Below are positions 7,827 through 15,841 of a stretch of 64,000 nucleotides of DNA, in pieces. Each line of letters starts with the position of its first letter. The first letter of the stretch is position 1. A program made the position numbers and the translations under genes. The DNA is from Haloarcula pellucida. Lineage in GTDB: Archaea; Halobacteriota; Halobacteria; Halobacteriales; Haloarculaceae. The notes below the pieces were generated by a model. That model searched no databases, had not been told where the DNA came from, and was given only the letters and a program-made list of their open reading frames with translations. Location: NCBI RefSeq assembly GCF_014647235.1, contig NZ_BMOU01000007.1:189987-253986 (forward strand), read 5' to 3'.

Positions 7827-10286
7827 ATGGCGACCACCGACGCCGAGTCCGGTGGCGAGTACGTCACCGAGCCACTGGTTACCGACGGGCTGCTGGAGAA
7901 CCGCCGGTATCAGGTCGAACTCGCCGACACCGCCGACGATCGCCACGCCCTCGTCTGTCTCCCCACCGGCCTCGGCAAGACGACCGTCTCCCTGCTCGTG
8001 ACCGCCCGCCGCCTCCACGGCGTCGGCGGCACCGCCCTCCTGCTGGCCCCGACGAAACCGCTGGTCCAGCAACACGCCGAGTTCTACCGTGAGGCGCTGA
8101 CCGTTCCCGACGACGAGATAGTCGTTTTCACGGGTGAGGTCCGACCGGACGACCGAGCGGAGTTGTTCGAGCGTGCGCGAGTGGTCATCGCGACGCCGCA
8201 GGTCGTCGAGAACGACCTCGTGGGCAACCGTATCGACCTCTCGTCGGTGACCCACTGCACCTTCGACGAGTGTCACCGCGCGACCGGCGACTACGCCTAC
8301 AACTACATCGCCGACCGCTACCACGCCGACGCCGACGATCCCCTCGTCACCGCGATGAGCGCCTCCCCCGGCGACGACGAGGAGGCCATCCTCGAAGTGT
8401 GTGAGAATCTCGGCCTCTCGGAGGTCACCGTGATGACCGAGGACGACGCCGACGTCGCCGAGTACACCCACGATACGAGCGTCGAGTGGAAACGTATCGA
8501 ACTCCCCGACGTAGTGATAGAGATACGCGACGCCATCAACGAAGTCGTCGCCGACCGACTGGCGCAGTTAAAGGACCTCGGCGTCACCAACAAGTCCTCG
8601 CCGGACCTCTCCGAACGAGAGATTCAGGGGATGCAGGCCGAGTTGCGGAAACTCATGGACAACGACCAGAGCGAGGGGTATCAGGGGATGAGCCTGCTCG
8701 CGGAGATTCGGAAGTTACGGACGGCCGTCACCTACGTCGAGACCCAGAGCGTCGAGTCCCTGCGGCGGTACTTCGAGCGCCTGAAGGAGGCCGCCCGCTC
8801 GTCCGGCGCGTCGAAAGCCGACCAGCGACTCGTCAGCGAACCCAAGATCCGCGAGGCGATGCGCAAGGCCGCCGCGTACGACGACCTCCACCCGAAGTTC
8901 CGCCAGACGCGGATGTTGCTGGCCGAGACGCTCGGCATCGAGAACGGCGAGCGAGTCATCGTCTTCACCGAGTCCCGGGACACCGCCGAAACCCTCGTCA
9001 ACTTCCTCTCGGACCACTTCTCGACCCAGAAGTTCGTCGGCCAGTCGGACACCGACGGCAGCGAGGGGATGACTCAGACCGAGCAACAGGAGACGCTGGA
9101 CCGCTTCCGGAACGGCGAGTTCGAGGTCCTCGTATCGACCTCCGTCGCCGAGGAGGGACTGGACGTGCCGGAGGTCGACCTCGTGATGTTCTACGAACCC
9201 GTCCCGACGGCCATCCGCGCCATCCAGCGCAAGGGACGAACCGGCCGACAGGCCGAGGGCCGCGTCGTCGTCTTGCTGGCCGAGGACACCCGCGACGAGG
9301 CGTACTTCTGGAAGGCCAGAAACGACCAGAAACGGATGAAACGGGAGTTACAGAACTTAAAGAGCGTCGCCGGCGACTTGGAGGCCGAACTCGACCAGAC
9401 CGGGCTGGACGAGTACGAGAACCCAGACGGGGACGACGCCGGATCGGAAACCGGGCCCGAGAGCGAGGGGTCGCCCGCTCCAGTCGAAACCGAGGACGAC
9501 GGCGCACAGAGCGCGCCCGACGACGACGGACAGGCCGGCCTCGACGCGTTCGCCGGCGAAGATGTCGCCGAGGAGGCAGGGACCGACGCCGACGAACTGG
9601 AGGGAGCCGTCGCGACGGCCGACGGCGACGAGGAGACCATAGAGATAGTCGCCGACCAGCGCGAACTCGACTCGACCATCGCCCGGGACCTCTCGACACG
9701 CGACGGCGTCGAGACGCGACTGGAGACGCTGGCGGTCGGCGACTACGTCCTCTCGGACCGCGTGGTCGTCGAGCGAAAGACCGTCGCCGACTTCATGGAC
9801 ACACTGACCGGCGGGGACCGGTCGATGTTCGAGCAAGTCGGCGACGCCACCCGCCACTACGCCCGCCCGGTCGTCGTCGTCGAGGGCGAGGACCTCTATG
9901 GCGCCCGAAACGTCCACCACAAGGCCATCAACGGGGCGCTGGCCTCGCTCGCGGTCGACTTCGGCGCCAGCGTGATGCGCACCGCCGACGAGGCCGAGAC
10001 GGCCGACCTGCTGGAGGTCATCGCCGGCCGCGAACAGGACGAGGGCGACCGAGAGGTGAGCGTCCACGGCGAGAAACAGTCGAAGACGCTGGCCGAGCAA
10101 CAGGAGTACGTCGTCACCTCGGTCGCGGAAGTCGGACCAGTGACGGCCCGGAACCTGCTGGCCCACTTCGGGAGCGTCGAAGCGGTGATGACCGCCGGCC
10201 ACGACGACTTGCTCGACGTGGCGGGCATCGGCGAGGTGACCGCGACGCGTATCCGCGACGTCGTTAGCGGCGAGTACGATCCCTGA
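7827..10286 (+). CDS. hef: Hef: fork-structure helicase/ERCC4 nuclease, 819 aa
   Basis: Archaeal FANCM/XPF-type enzyme that unwinds and cleaves stalled or forked DNA. The SF2 helicase half has Walker A LPTGLGKTT (45-53), DECH (147-150) and motif VI QRKGRTGR (about 466-473). An acidic, low-complexity linker (about 515-600) joins it to an ERCC4 nuclease with the E649-R650-K651 signature (VVVERKTVADFMD) and a C-terminal helix-hairpin-helix pair (about 755-815, GPVTARNLLAHFGS and VAGIGEVTATRI). All key motifs are intact and length is normal. It probably helps restart replication forks and is a single gene with its own promoter. Confidence 0.95.
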   Translation: MATTDAESGGEYVTEPLVTDGLLENRRYQVELADTADDRHALVCLPTGLGKTTVSLLVTARRLHGVGGTALLLAPTKPLVQQHAEFYREALTVPDDEIVVFTGEVRPDDRAELFERARVVIATPQVVENDLVGNRIDLSSVTHCTFDECHRATGDYAYNYIADRYHADADDPLVTAMSASPGDDEEAILEVCENLGLSEVTVMTEDDADVAEYTHDTSVEWKRIELPDVVIEIRDAINEVVADRLAQLKDLGVTNKSSPDLSEREIQGMQAELRKLMDNDQSEGYQGMSLLAEIRKLRTAVTYVETQSVESLRRYFERLKEAARSSGASKADQRLVSEPKIREAMRKAAAYDDLHPKFRQTRMLLAETLGIENGERVIVFTESRDTAETLVNFLSDHFSTQKFVGQSDTDGSEGMTQTEQQETLDRFRNGEFEVLVSTSVAEEGLDVPEVDLVMFYEPVPTAIRAIQRKGRTGRQAEGRVVVLLAEDTRDEAYFWKARNDQKRMKRELQNLKSVAGDLEAELDQTGLDEYENPDGDDAGSETGPESEGSPAPVETEDDGAQSAPDDDGQAGLDAFAGEDVAEEAGTDADELEGAVATADGDEETIEIVADQRELDSTIARDLSTRDGVETRLETLAVGDYVLSDRVVVERKTVADFMDTLTGGDRSMFEQVGDATRHYARPVVVVEGEDLYGARNVHHKAINGALASLAVDFGASVMRTADEAETADLLEVIAGREQDEGDREVSVHGEKQSKTLAEQQEYVVTSVAEVGPVTARNLLAHFGSVEAVMTAGHDDLLDVAGIGEVTATRIRDVVSGEYDP

Positions 10287-10339
10287 GACGCCGATTCGAT
10301 TTCACCGATCTGTTCGTGCAGAGAAAGTTTGAAGCAGTT

Positions 10340-10345
10340 GTATAG
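10340..10345 (+). promoter_or_regulatory. TATA box of the peroxiredoxin-like gene
   Basis: GTATAG is centred about 29 bases before the GTG at 10372, supporting a leaderless transcript and the GTG start. Confidence 0.4.
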
Positions 10346-10371
10346 CGTGGTTCCGGTAAGGGGGTCCTCAG

Positions 10372-10932
10372 GTGACAGATACGACGACCGGTAGTGACCG
10401 TTACTTCGACTTCGAACTCGACAACGTCGGTGCAGGGAGCGCGACGCTGACGTCCGAGCGTCTCGCTGCCGACCACGACTACGTCCTCGCCGTCTTGCTC
10501 CGGAACCACTACTGCCCGCTGTGTCGGGACCTCGTCAGTCGACTCGCCGACCACTACGGGGAGTTCGCCACGCGAGGGACCGCCGTCGTCCCGGTGTTGC
10601 CCGACATCCGCGAACGGGCGCTGGTGTGGCACCGCCGCTACGAACTCCCGTTCCCGATGCTCGCAGACCCCACGGACGACGGCGTCGACGACGACCGTCG
10701 AGACGTCCCACCCGACGAGTTCGATGCGTTCGCACCGTTCCAGCGCACGATCCCTAGCCTTCCCGGCGTCGTGCTCTTCGAGTGCGTCGAGGACCGACTC
10801 CGCATCGTCTCCAGACACGGCGGGCCAAAGCCACAGGACGTCCCGACTATCGACGCCCTCGTCGACCGAATCGACGTCCACCGCGACGACGGGACCGTCG
10901 ACGTCGGGGACGGCGTCCGCGCCGACGGCTGA
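10372..10932 (+). CDS. peroxiredoxin/AhpC-TSA-like thioredoxin-fold protein, 186 aa
   Basis: Thioredoxin-fold protein of the redoxin group, probably a thiol peroxidase or oxidoreductase. The active-site-like motif is C48-P-L-C51 (HYCPLCRDLVSRL), with the following VVPVLPDIRERALVWHRRYELPFPMLAD pattern of AhpC/TSA proteins. The CxxC differs from the single peroxidatic Cys (PxxxTxxC) of classical peroxiredoxins, so peroxidase activity is not certain. GTG start with a TATA-like box at leaderless distance. Confidence 0.75.
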   Translation: MTDTTTGSDRYFDFELDNVGAGSATLTSERLAADHDYVLAVLLRNHYCPLCRDLVSRLADHYGEFATRGTAVVPVLPDIRERALVWHRRYELPFPMLADPTDDGVDDDRRDVPPDEFDAFAPFQRTIPSLPGVVLFECVEDRLRIVSRHGGPKPQDVPTIDALVDRIDVHRDDGTVDVGDGVRADG

Positions 10933-10938
10933 CAGCGG

Positions 10939-11739
10939 TCAGCGCTTTGCCGCGTCGAGCGCCTCCGCCGCCTCGCGGGCGGCAGCGAGGTGTTCGCGCG
11001 CTTCTCTCGGGTCGTCGGCCGCCGCGGCCCGTTCCGCAAATCGCCGAACCGTCTCCGCAAGCAGCGACGCCGCAGCGTCGAGGTCCGCACGTACGTCACC
11101 GGTAGCGCGCTCAGTTCGAGTCGAAACGTCCGGGTTCGCCCGTCGCCCCGCCCGCCCGTCGCGTCCCACAGACCGGCGACCGGCGGTGTGTGACTGCCGG
11201 TCAGCGGGTCGACGGTCGTCCGTCTCTCGGTTACCCCCCGCTTCGTCTGGAGTCCGTTCGGGGTCTGCCGACGGCACTTCCCGGGGTGGCGCAGTCTGGG
11301 CGTCCGTCCCCCGGTCGGGTTCGTTCCGGCCGACGTGGTTCGTCTCCGAGACCGCTTTGGAGTTGGTGTCCTGTTCGTCCGTCCGGGCTTCCTCGGCCTC
11401 GCTGTCGTCCGCTTCGTCGGCGCCGAACTGGACGCGGGCCTCGTCGCTCGGGTTCGCCACCTCGATGTGGTCCCCGTCGGCGGACTGACCGGCCTCGTCG
11501 TCGGTCCCGTCCGCCGACGCTCCCTGCTCGCGTGTGATGGGCTTCTGGCAGGTGGGACAGAACTCCTGCCCGTCGTAGCGGAAGATGGGGTCGCCACAGT
11601 CCGAACAGTGGGCGTTCGTCATCGTCGCACCCTTCAACAGGAGTTCGCTCATCTGTTCGGTGGCCGCACGCTGTTCTTCCTCCTTCTCGAATTTCTCCCG
11701 GAGTTTCTCGCGTTCGGCTTCCTTATCGAAGTCGCTCAT
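10939..11739 (-). CDS. autoantigen p27 (SSSCA1)-type zinc protein, 266 aa
   Basis: The first about 70 residues match the Sjogren syndrome/scleroderma autoantigen 1 family: a charged helix (MSDFDKEAEREKLREKFEK), the LLLKGATM segment and a zinc ribbon C45-x2-C48 and C61-x2-C64. The middle is a long acidic, disordered stretch, and the C-terminus (about 215-266) is an Ala/Glu/Arg-rich helix. The biochemical role in archaea is unknown. The frame stays open far upstream, overlapping mdh, but the ATG at 11739 is where homology begins. It is divergent from mdh. Confidence 0.8.
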   Translation of the reverse strand: MSDFDKEAEREKLREKFEKEEEQRAATEQMSELLLKGATMTNAHCSDCGDPIFRYDGQEFCPTCQKPITREQGASADGTDDEAGQSADGDHIEVANPSDEARVQFGADEADDSEAEEARTDEQDTNSKAVSETNHVGRNEPDRGTDAQTAPPREVPSADPERTPDEAGGNRETDDRRPADRQSHTAGRRSVGRDGRAGRRANPDVSTRTERATGDVRADLDAAASLLAETVRRFAERAAAADDPREAREHLAAAREAAEALDAAKR

Positions 11740-11847
11740 ACACGTATCAACGCCGTGGCGCTGAAAACCGTTTTCGGGTCCGATCAGTGACCCGTGGAGG
11801 GGGGTTTCGACACGTTTAACGTTCGCGCCGAAGGCGTTTCGAATGGT

Positions 11848-12762
11848 ATGACAAAGGTAAGCGTAGTCGGTGCGGCCGGAACGGTCGGCGCCGCGGCAGG
11901 GTACAACATCGCGCTCCGAGACATCGCCGACGAAGTCGTCTTCGTCGACATCCCGGACAAGGAAGAAGACACCATCGGGCAGGCCGCCGACACCAACCAC
12001 GGCATCGCATACGATTCGAACACGACGGTCCGACAGGGCGGCTACGAGGACACCGCTGGGTCGGACGTCGTCGTCATCACGGCCGGCATCCCGCGCCAAC
12101 CGGGCCAGACCCGAATCGACCTCGCGGGCGACAACGCCCCCATCATGGAGGACATCCAGTCCTCGCTCGACGAGCACAACGACGACTACATCTCGCTGAC
12201 TACCTCCAACCCCGTCGACCTGCTCAACCGCCACCTCTACGAGGCCGGCGACCGCTCGCGCGAACAGGTCATCGGCTTCGGCGGTCGACTGGACTCCGCG
12301 CGGTTCCGCTACGTCCTCTCCGAGCGCTTCGACGCCCCGACCCAGAACGTCGAGGCGACCATCCTCGGCGAGCACGGCGACGCACAGGTCCCCGTCTTCT
12401 CGAAGGTCCGCGTCGACGGCACCGACCCCGAGTTCGACGGCGACGAGAGAGAAGAGATTCTCGGCGACCTACAGGAGTCGGCCATGGACGTCATCGAGCG
12501 CAAGGGCGCGACCGAGTGGGGCCCCGCCCGCGGCGTCGCCCACATGGTCGAGGCCATCGTCCGCGACACCGGCGAGGTCCTGCCCGCTTCGGTCAAACTG
12601 CAGGGCGAGTTCGGCCACGAGGACACCGCCTTCGGCGTCCCCGTCCGACTCGGCTCGAACGGCGTCGAGGAAGTCGTCGAGTGGGACTTAGACGACTACG
12701 AACAGGACCTGATGGCCGAGGCGGCCGAGAAGCTCTCAGAGCAGTACGCCAAAATCGAGTAA
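11848..12762 (+). CDS. mdh: malate dehydrogenase, 304 aa
   Basis: NAD-dependent, LDH-like halophilic malate dehydrogenase of the citric acid cycle. The nucleotide motif G8-A-A-G11-T-V-G14 and Asp34 after the second strand indicate NAD preference. Substrate-binding Arg83 and Arg89 (IPRQPGQTR), Arg152, and the Asp149/His176 catalytic pair (LGEHGDAQ) are all present; Arg83 favours malate over lactate. The ATG at 11848 begins [11 protein letters not shown]; an open extension of 18 codons upstream has no family support. Confidence 0.97.
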   Translation: MTKVSVVGAAGTVGAAAGYNIALRDIADEVVFVDIPDKEEDTIGQAADTNHGIAYDSNTTVRQGGYEDTAGSDVVVITAGIPRQPGQTRIDLAGDNAPIMEDIQSSLDEHNDDYISLTTSNPVDLLNRHLYEAGDRSREQVIGFGGRLDSARFRYVLSERFDAPTQNVEATILGEHGDAQVPVFSKVRVDGTDPEFDGDEREEILGDLQESAMDVIERKGATEWGPARGVAHMVEAIVRDTGEVLPASVKLQGEFGHEDTAFGVPVRLGSNGVEEVVEWDLDDYEQDLMAEAAEKLSEQYAKIE

Positions 12763-12812
12763 CGCCGTCAGGACTTTCGCCGTCTTTCTCTCTGTCTTCG
12801 GACGCCGTCTGA

Positions 12813-12932
12813 TTAGTCCGGCCAGTCGCCGTTCTCGGTCCGCTCCCGTGATTCCTCGGCGATGTCTGTCCCGAGGAGCGACGCCCACTCTTCGAGGTGT
12901 GACTCCGTCGGCGAACAGTTCCGGTGTGCCAT
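12813..12932 (-). CDS. small hypothetical protein, 39 aa
   Basis: Encodes an acidic peptide starting MAHRNCSPTESHLEEW and ending NGDWPD. A strong TATA box (12961-12968) lies about 32 bases upstream of its ATG, which supports it as a real gene despite its size. Function unknown; it has a single Cys and no membrane segment. Confidence 0.5.
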   Translation of the reverse strand: MAHRNCSPTESHLEEWASLLGTDIAEESRERTENGDWPD

Positions 12933-12960
12933 GGTTCGTACGCGATTCATCTACGCGGCG

Positions 12961-12968
12961 TTATATAA
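12961..12968 (-). promoter_or_regulatory. TATA box for the 39-aa protein
   Basis: TTATATAA, self-complementary, centred 32 bases before the ATG at 12932 on the minus strand. It stands out in GC-rich sequence. Confidence 0.5.
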
Positions 12969-13002
12969 CGATTGTGCCGGATCGCACCCGAAAATAAGGG
13001 GA

Positions 13003-13710
13003 TTACTCGCGGAACGTCTCGGGGACCTGAATCGAGTACCGGCCGTCCTCCTGTAACGCGACGATGTACTCCTCGCGGTCGTACAGTTCCATCAGGTTCA
13101 GTTCGTACTGCCCCGGTTCGAGCACCTTGATGGACTCGAACTGGTCGTTGAGTTCCTCGCGCAGTTCCTTGAGGTCCGGCCGCTCCGTCTCATCGGGTTC
13201 CTCCGGCGGGTCCGGGTCGGCGCCGACGGGTTGGAAGTGATGTTCGCTCTCGGAGTCGGTCTGGGGCTCCTGGGGGAGTTCGTCCGGCGTCACCACGTCC
13301 GCGCGGGCGCTCGCCTGTGCAGCGTCCTCGGTGTCTGCCGTCTGGGTGTCGACCTCCCGGCGGGTCGCGGCCTCGCTCCGGTCGACGCCGGGCGAGGCGT
13401 CGTCGGAACCGCTCGCTCCAGTCGAACTGGCGGCCCCGGCGTCGGCGCCGACGGTCGGGTCGTCGTTCCCGCCGCCGACGATGTCCCGGACCGTCGCTGC
13501 CGTCTTGCCGACGGTGCGTGCCACGGTACTGTCGGCACCCGGCGGCTCCGGGGGTTCTGGCGGTTCCGCATCCGGATCCGGCGGCGCCTGACTATCGATG
13601 CCGTCGGGCCGGAACTGGAACTTGTTACCGCCACAGTCCGGACAGCCAGACAGCATCTCCTTCGAGCCGTCGTCGAACGCGCGGCCGCAGTTCGTACACT
13701 GGTGAGGCAT
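13003..13710 (-). CDS. oapC: origin-associated zinc-ribbon protein OapC, 235 aa
   Basis: N-terminal zinc ribbon C5-x2-C8 and C23-x2-C26, a long Pro/Asp/Ala-rich disordered middle (about 35-165) and a conserved C-terminal domain (about 180-235, LKELREELNDQFESIKVLEP) found in the OapC/ArvC group. It is the third member of a cluster conserved beside the haloarchaeal oriC1 origin; its biochemical role is not established. Its ATG overlaps the last base of the oapB stop, so the two are coupled. Confidence 0.85.
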   Translation of the reverse strand: MPHQCTNCGRAFDDGSKEMLSGCPDCGGNKFQFRPDGIDSQAPPDPDAEPPEPPEPPGADSTVARTVGKTAATVRDIVGGGNDDPTVGADAGAASSTGASGSDDASPGVDRSEAATRREVDTQTADTEDAAQASARADVVTPDELPQEPQTDSESEHHFQPVGADPDPPEEPDETERPDLKELREELNDQFESIKVLEPGQYELNLMELYDREEYIVALQEDGRYSIQVPETFRE

Positions 13711-14093
13711 TATTTCCGGGAGACGAGCGCGCTGATGAGAGTTTCGTCTTTGTGGAGTGTCTCGATCTGGTTGGCCGGGCCGATGACGGTCAGTTTCTTC
13801 GTCGACTCCTTGCCCATGATGCGGTCCAGGATGCTCTGGTCTGCCGTCTCCGATTTGGGGTAGGTCTCTATCTCGATGCCGTTGAACTCGTCGGGGCTTA
13901 TCTCGGTCATCGTCACCTCGATGAGACGGGACTCCTCGTCGGGGGAGAGTCCCTCTTCGAGGATGACGATGTTGCCGTCGCGCACCCCGTCTAAGATGAT
14001 GCGTATCTTCTCCATCGAGGCGAGGCCGTCCATCCGTTCGCCGCTGATGAGGTCTATCTGCACGCCGTCGTCGGGGCCTTTTATCTCTGCCAT
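13710..14093 (-). CDS. oapB: origin-associated protein OapB (DUF2073), 127 aa
   Basis: Full-length DUF2073 protein (MAEIKGPDDGVQIDLISGER). The family is archaeal and nearly always sits between the Era-like GTPase oapA and the zinc protein oapC. It shows a mixed alpha/beta pattern with no catalytic motif. It probably acts with the GTPase, but whether at the origin or elsewhere is not known from sequence. Four bases separate it from the oapA stop. Confidence 0.9.
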   Translation of the reverse strand: MAEIKGPDDGVQIDLISGERMDGLASMEKIRIILDGVRDGNIVILEEGLSPDEESRLIEVTMTEISPDEFNGIEIETYPKSETADQSILDRIMGKESTKKLTVIGPANQIETLHKDETLISALVSRK

Positions 14094-14097
14094 GGTA

Positions 14098-14739
14098 TCA
14101 CCCGAAGTACTCCGCTATCTTGTCGTAGACCTCGTCCATGTTGTCGCCCTCCAGCGCGGAGAGCGGGATGGTCTCGTGTTGTGGGTAGGCGTTGCGAATC
14201 CGCTGGACCGACGACTCCTCTAGGTCGATCTTGTTCGCGAGAATCAGCACCGGGAGGTCCTGACTCTCGATGATGCCGATGAGCATCGTGTTGACCTGCG
14301 TGAACGGGTCGGTCGCCGAATCGAGCACGTAGATGACGCCGTCGACGTCCTCGCGAAGCCAGTGCATCGCTTCCGCGACCCCTTCCGTGGCTTCCCGAGA
14401 TCGACGCACAGCGTCGTCTTTCTCCATGTCGTGTTCCAGAAATTCGGTGTAGTCGACTTTCGTCGTCACGCCGGGCGTGTCGACGATATCGATTGTCACC
14501 TTCTTCCCGTCCCGTTCTATCTCGACGTTCTCCTTCCGGCGCGCGCGGCGCGTCTCGTGTGGCACGTGGCTCTCCGGGCCGACGGCGTCGCCGGTCCAGT
14601 CGCGTGCGATACGGTTCGCGAGCGTCGTTTTCCCGGCGTTCGGCGGGCCGTATATCCCGATACGCTTTGGGTCTTCTTCGGAGAACAGCGTCGATGCTGC
14701 CCGTGAAATGCTATCTCTGAGGTTTGTTAACAGTCCCAT
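14098..14739 (-). CDS. oapA: origin-associated Era-like GTPase OapA, 213 aa
   Basis: Small TRAFAC GTPase with all G motifs: G1 GPPNAGKTT (31-39), G3 DTPG (87-90), G4 NKID (169-172) and a G5-like PLSAL near 195. The family (Era-like, archaeal) is fixed next to oriC1 in haloarchaea, hence origin-associated. The target is unknown. It is first in the minus-strand oapA-oapB-oapC operon, which is transcribed away from the origin. Confidence 0.9.
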   Translation of the reverse strand: MGLLTNLRDSISRAASTLFSEEDPKRIGIYGPPNAGKTTLANRIARDWTGDAVGPESHVPHETRRARRKENVEIERDGKKVTIDIVDTPGVTTKVDYTEFLEHDMEKDDAVRRSREATEGVAEAMHWLREDVDGVIYVLDSATDPFTQVNTMLIGIIESQDLPVLILANKIDLEESSVQRIRNAYPQHETIPLSALEGDNMDEVYDKIAEYFG

Positions 14740-15085
14740 CCTATCCTCCCGCCGCCCGGACTCGCCGGTTTGGCGGCTTCTGCCCGTAGAAGAAAGGCGA
14801 ATTCACTTAAGGCTACGTCAGACAAGTGTGAGTTTAATTATGTGTTTGGAGAGGCCCGCCACCGTCGAGACGAAACACGGGAGAGCGGCCTGGGAACGGA
14901 CGAATTGAGCAAATTCACAGGTTCCTTCGGTGTCTCACCCGCGCTTTCGGACGCACGCGAAACGAGGGTCATAGAGCGGTGAACGATAGGAACCGAGATC
15001 CCGAGACACACCGACGGACGTTTCGACCGAAGCCGGGGATACCATGACGAAGGGTACGGAGGGGAAACAGAGGGGGAGGTGTGTG

Positions 15086-15113
15086 CCCCCCACCCCTTCG
15101 TTTCAGGTGGAAC
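15086..15113 (-). promoter_or_regulatory. ORB element A (Orc1/Cdc6 binding site)
   Basis: On the minus strand it reads TTCCACCTGAAACGAAGGGG followed by T and a run of G. This is the haloarchaeal ORB core with the lineage-specific G string. It faces ORB B across the AT-rich segment. Confidence 0.88.
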
Positions 15114-15183
15114 GGCGAACGGACCCGGGGTGGACGCCGCTGAGACGGCACTCGACAGGCGGAACTGAAGAGTGCGCTACGAG

Positions 15184-15314
15184 CTAGACTAGCAGATTCA
15201 TAGAGCAGAGGCGTCGAAACACTAGTCTAGAACAGCTGTAATCCTCTAGTTGTTTTCTTCTCTAGGGTGCGGATTTGGTTTTTCTGTATATGTATTAAGT
15301 CTTTCCTAGTCTAG
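15184..15314. repeat. CTAG cluster with three CTAGTCTAG nonamers at the unwinding region
   Basis: CTAGTCTAG occurs at 15222-15230 and 15306-15314, and its reverse complement at 15184-15192. Two more CTAG sites lie at 15246 and 15262. That gives eight CTAG in 131 bp, with two further ones at 15413 and 15508. The right half overlaps the AT-rich stretch (GTTTTTCTGTATATG and neighbours) that is the likely duplex-unwinding element between the two ORBs. Confidence 0.75.
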
Positions 15315-15359
15315 AGAGCAACCCCTCGTTCGTTCACCCCCACCCCTCTCTCGAAGGCC

Positions 15360-15392
15360 GTTCCACCCGAAACGAAGGGGTGGGGGGGGGGG
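15360..15392 (+). promoter_or_regulatory. ORB element B (Orc1/Cdc6 binding site)
   Basis: Reads TTCCACCCGAAACGAAGGGG from 15361, then T and eleven consecutive G. It is nearly identical to element A but inverted relative to it. A weaker half-site (GTCCACCGGAA) follows immediately at 15392. Confidence 0.9.
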
Positions 15393-15681
15393 TCCACCGG
15401 AACTGTGGGGTTCTAGTCACTCTCGCGAACTGTAGCGCCGGTATGACTCTCCTACTCGTCCCCGCTCTTCGGTCCTCGTCGCCCCACGGTCAGTCGCCCC
15501 TCCCCCCCTAGTTCCCGTGCAGCCACTCCGCTACCCCACTCCTCACCGAGAGTATCTCCGGTATCGAGGGCGTATCCCTCGACTACTTCGGCAGTAGCGC
15601 AGCGACGAACTCCCGTAACTCGGTCGTCATCGTCCGTACCGGGGGACTCTTTCCGGTGGATCTGCCGCCACGATTCGACCG

Positions 15682-15694
15682 AAATATTTAATAT
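15682..15694 (+). promoter_or_regulatory. TATA region upstream of orc1
   Basis: AATATTTAATAT lies about 25 bases before the ATG at 15713 and about 154 bases before the ATG at 15842. It is the strongest TATA-like sequence in front of orc1. Confidence 0.5.
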
Positions 15695-15805
15695 CGAATC
15701 ACCCACGGGTTCATGTGGTTCAACTGGACGCACCCGAGAGCGTCGACACTCGTCAGTGGTGGCACAGACGCAGTCCTCACGTCCGCTCTTCGGGCATCTC
15801 CGTTG

Positions 15806-15830
15806 CTCTCCACTCGAAACAAAGGGGTTG
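15806..15830 (+). promoter_or_regulatory. ORB-like element C at the orc1 start
   Basis: CTCCACTCGAAACAAAGGGG followed by TTG, matching the ORB core GAAACnAAGGGG, in the same orientation as ORB B and ending 12 bases before the ATG at 15842. Its place suggests that Orc1 can bind at its own gene. Confidence 0.65.
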
Positions 15831-15841
15831 CGCTCTCGACA

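Larger units (their letters stand above)
14740..15841. other. oriC1: chromosomal replication origin, oriC1 type
   Basis: The 1.1-kb gap between oapA and the conserved orc1 start carries no convincing gene. It holds two long, inverted ORB elements ending in G runs (15086-15113 minus, 15360-15392 plus), an AT-rich segment between them (about 15232-15312), a cluster of CTAG sites, and a third ORB-like element just before orc1. The position between oapABC and orc1/cdc6 and the G-string ORBs are the known signature of haloarchaeal oriC1. Direct activity cannot be seen from sequence. Confidence 0.9.

Noticed and set aside
14950-14970. Weak ORB-like ACGCGAAACGAGGGTC left of ORB A
   Set aside because: It shares only the GAAACGA core and lacks the TTCCA half. 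It could be a mini-ORB, but this is not supported enough to list.
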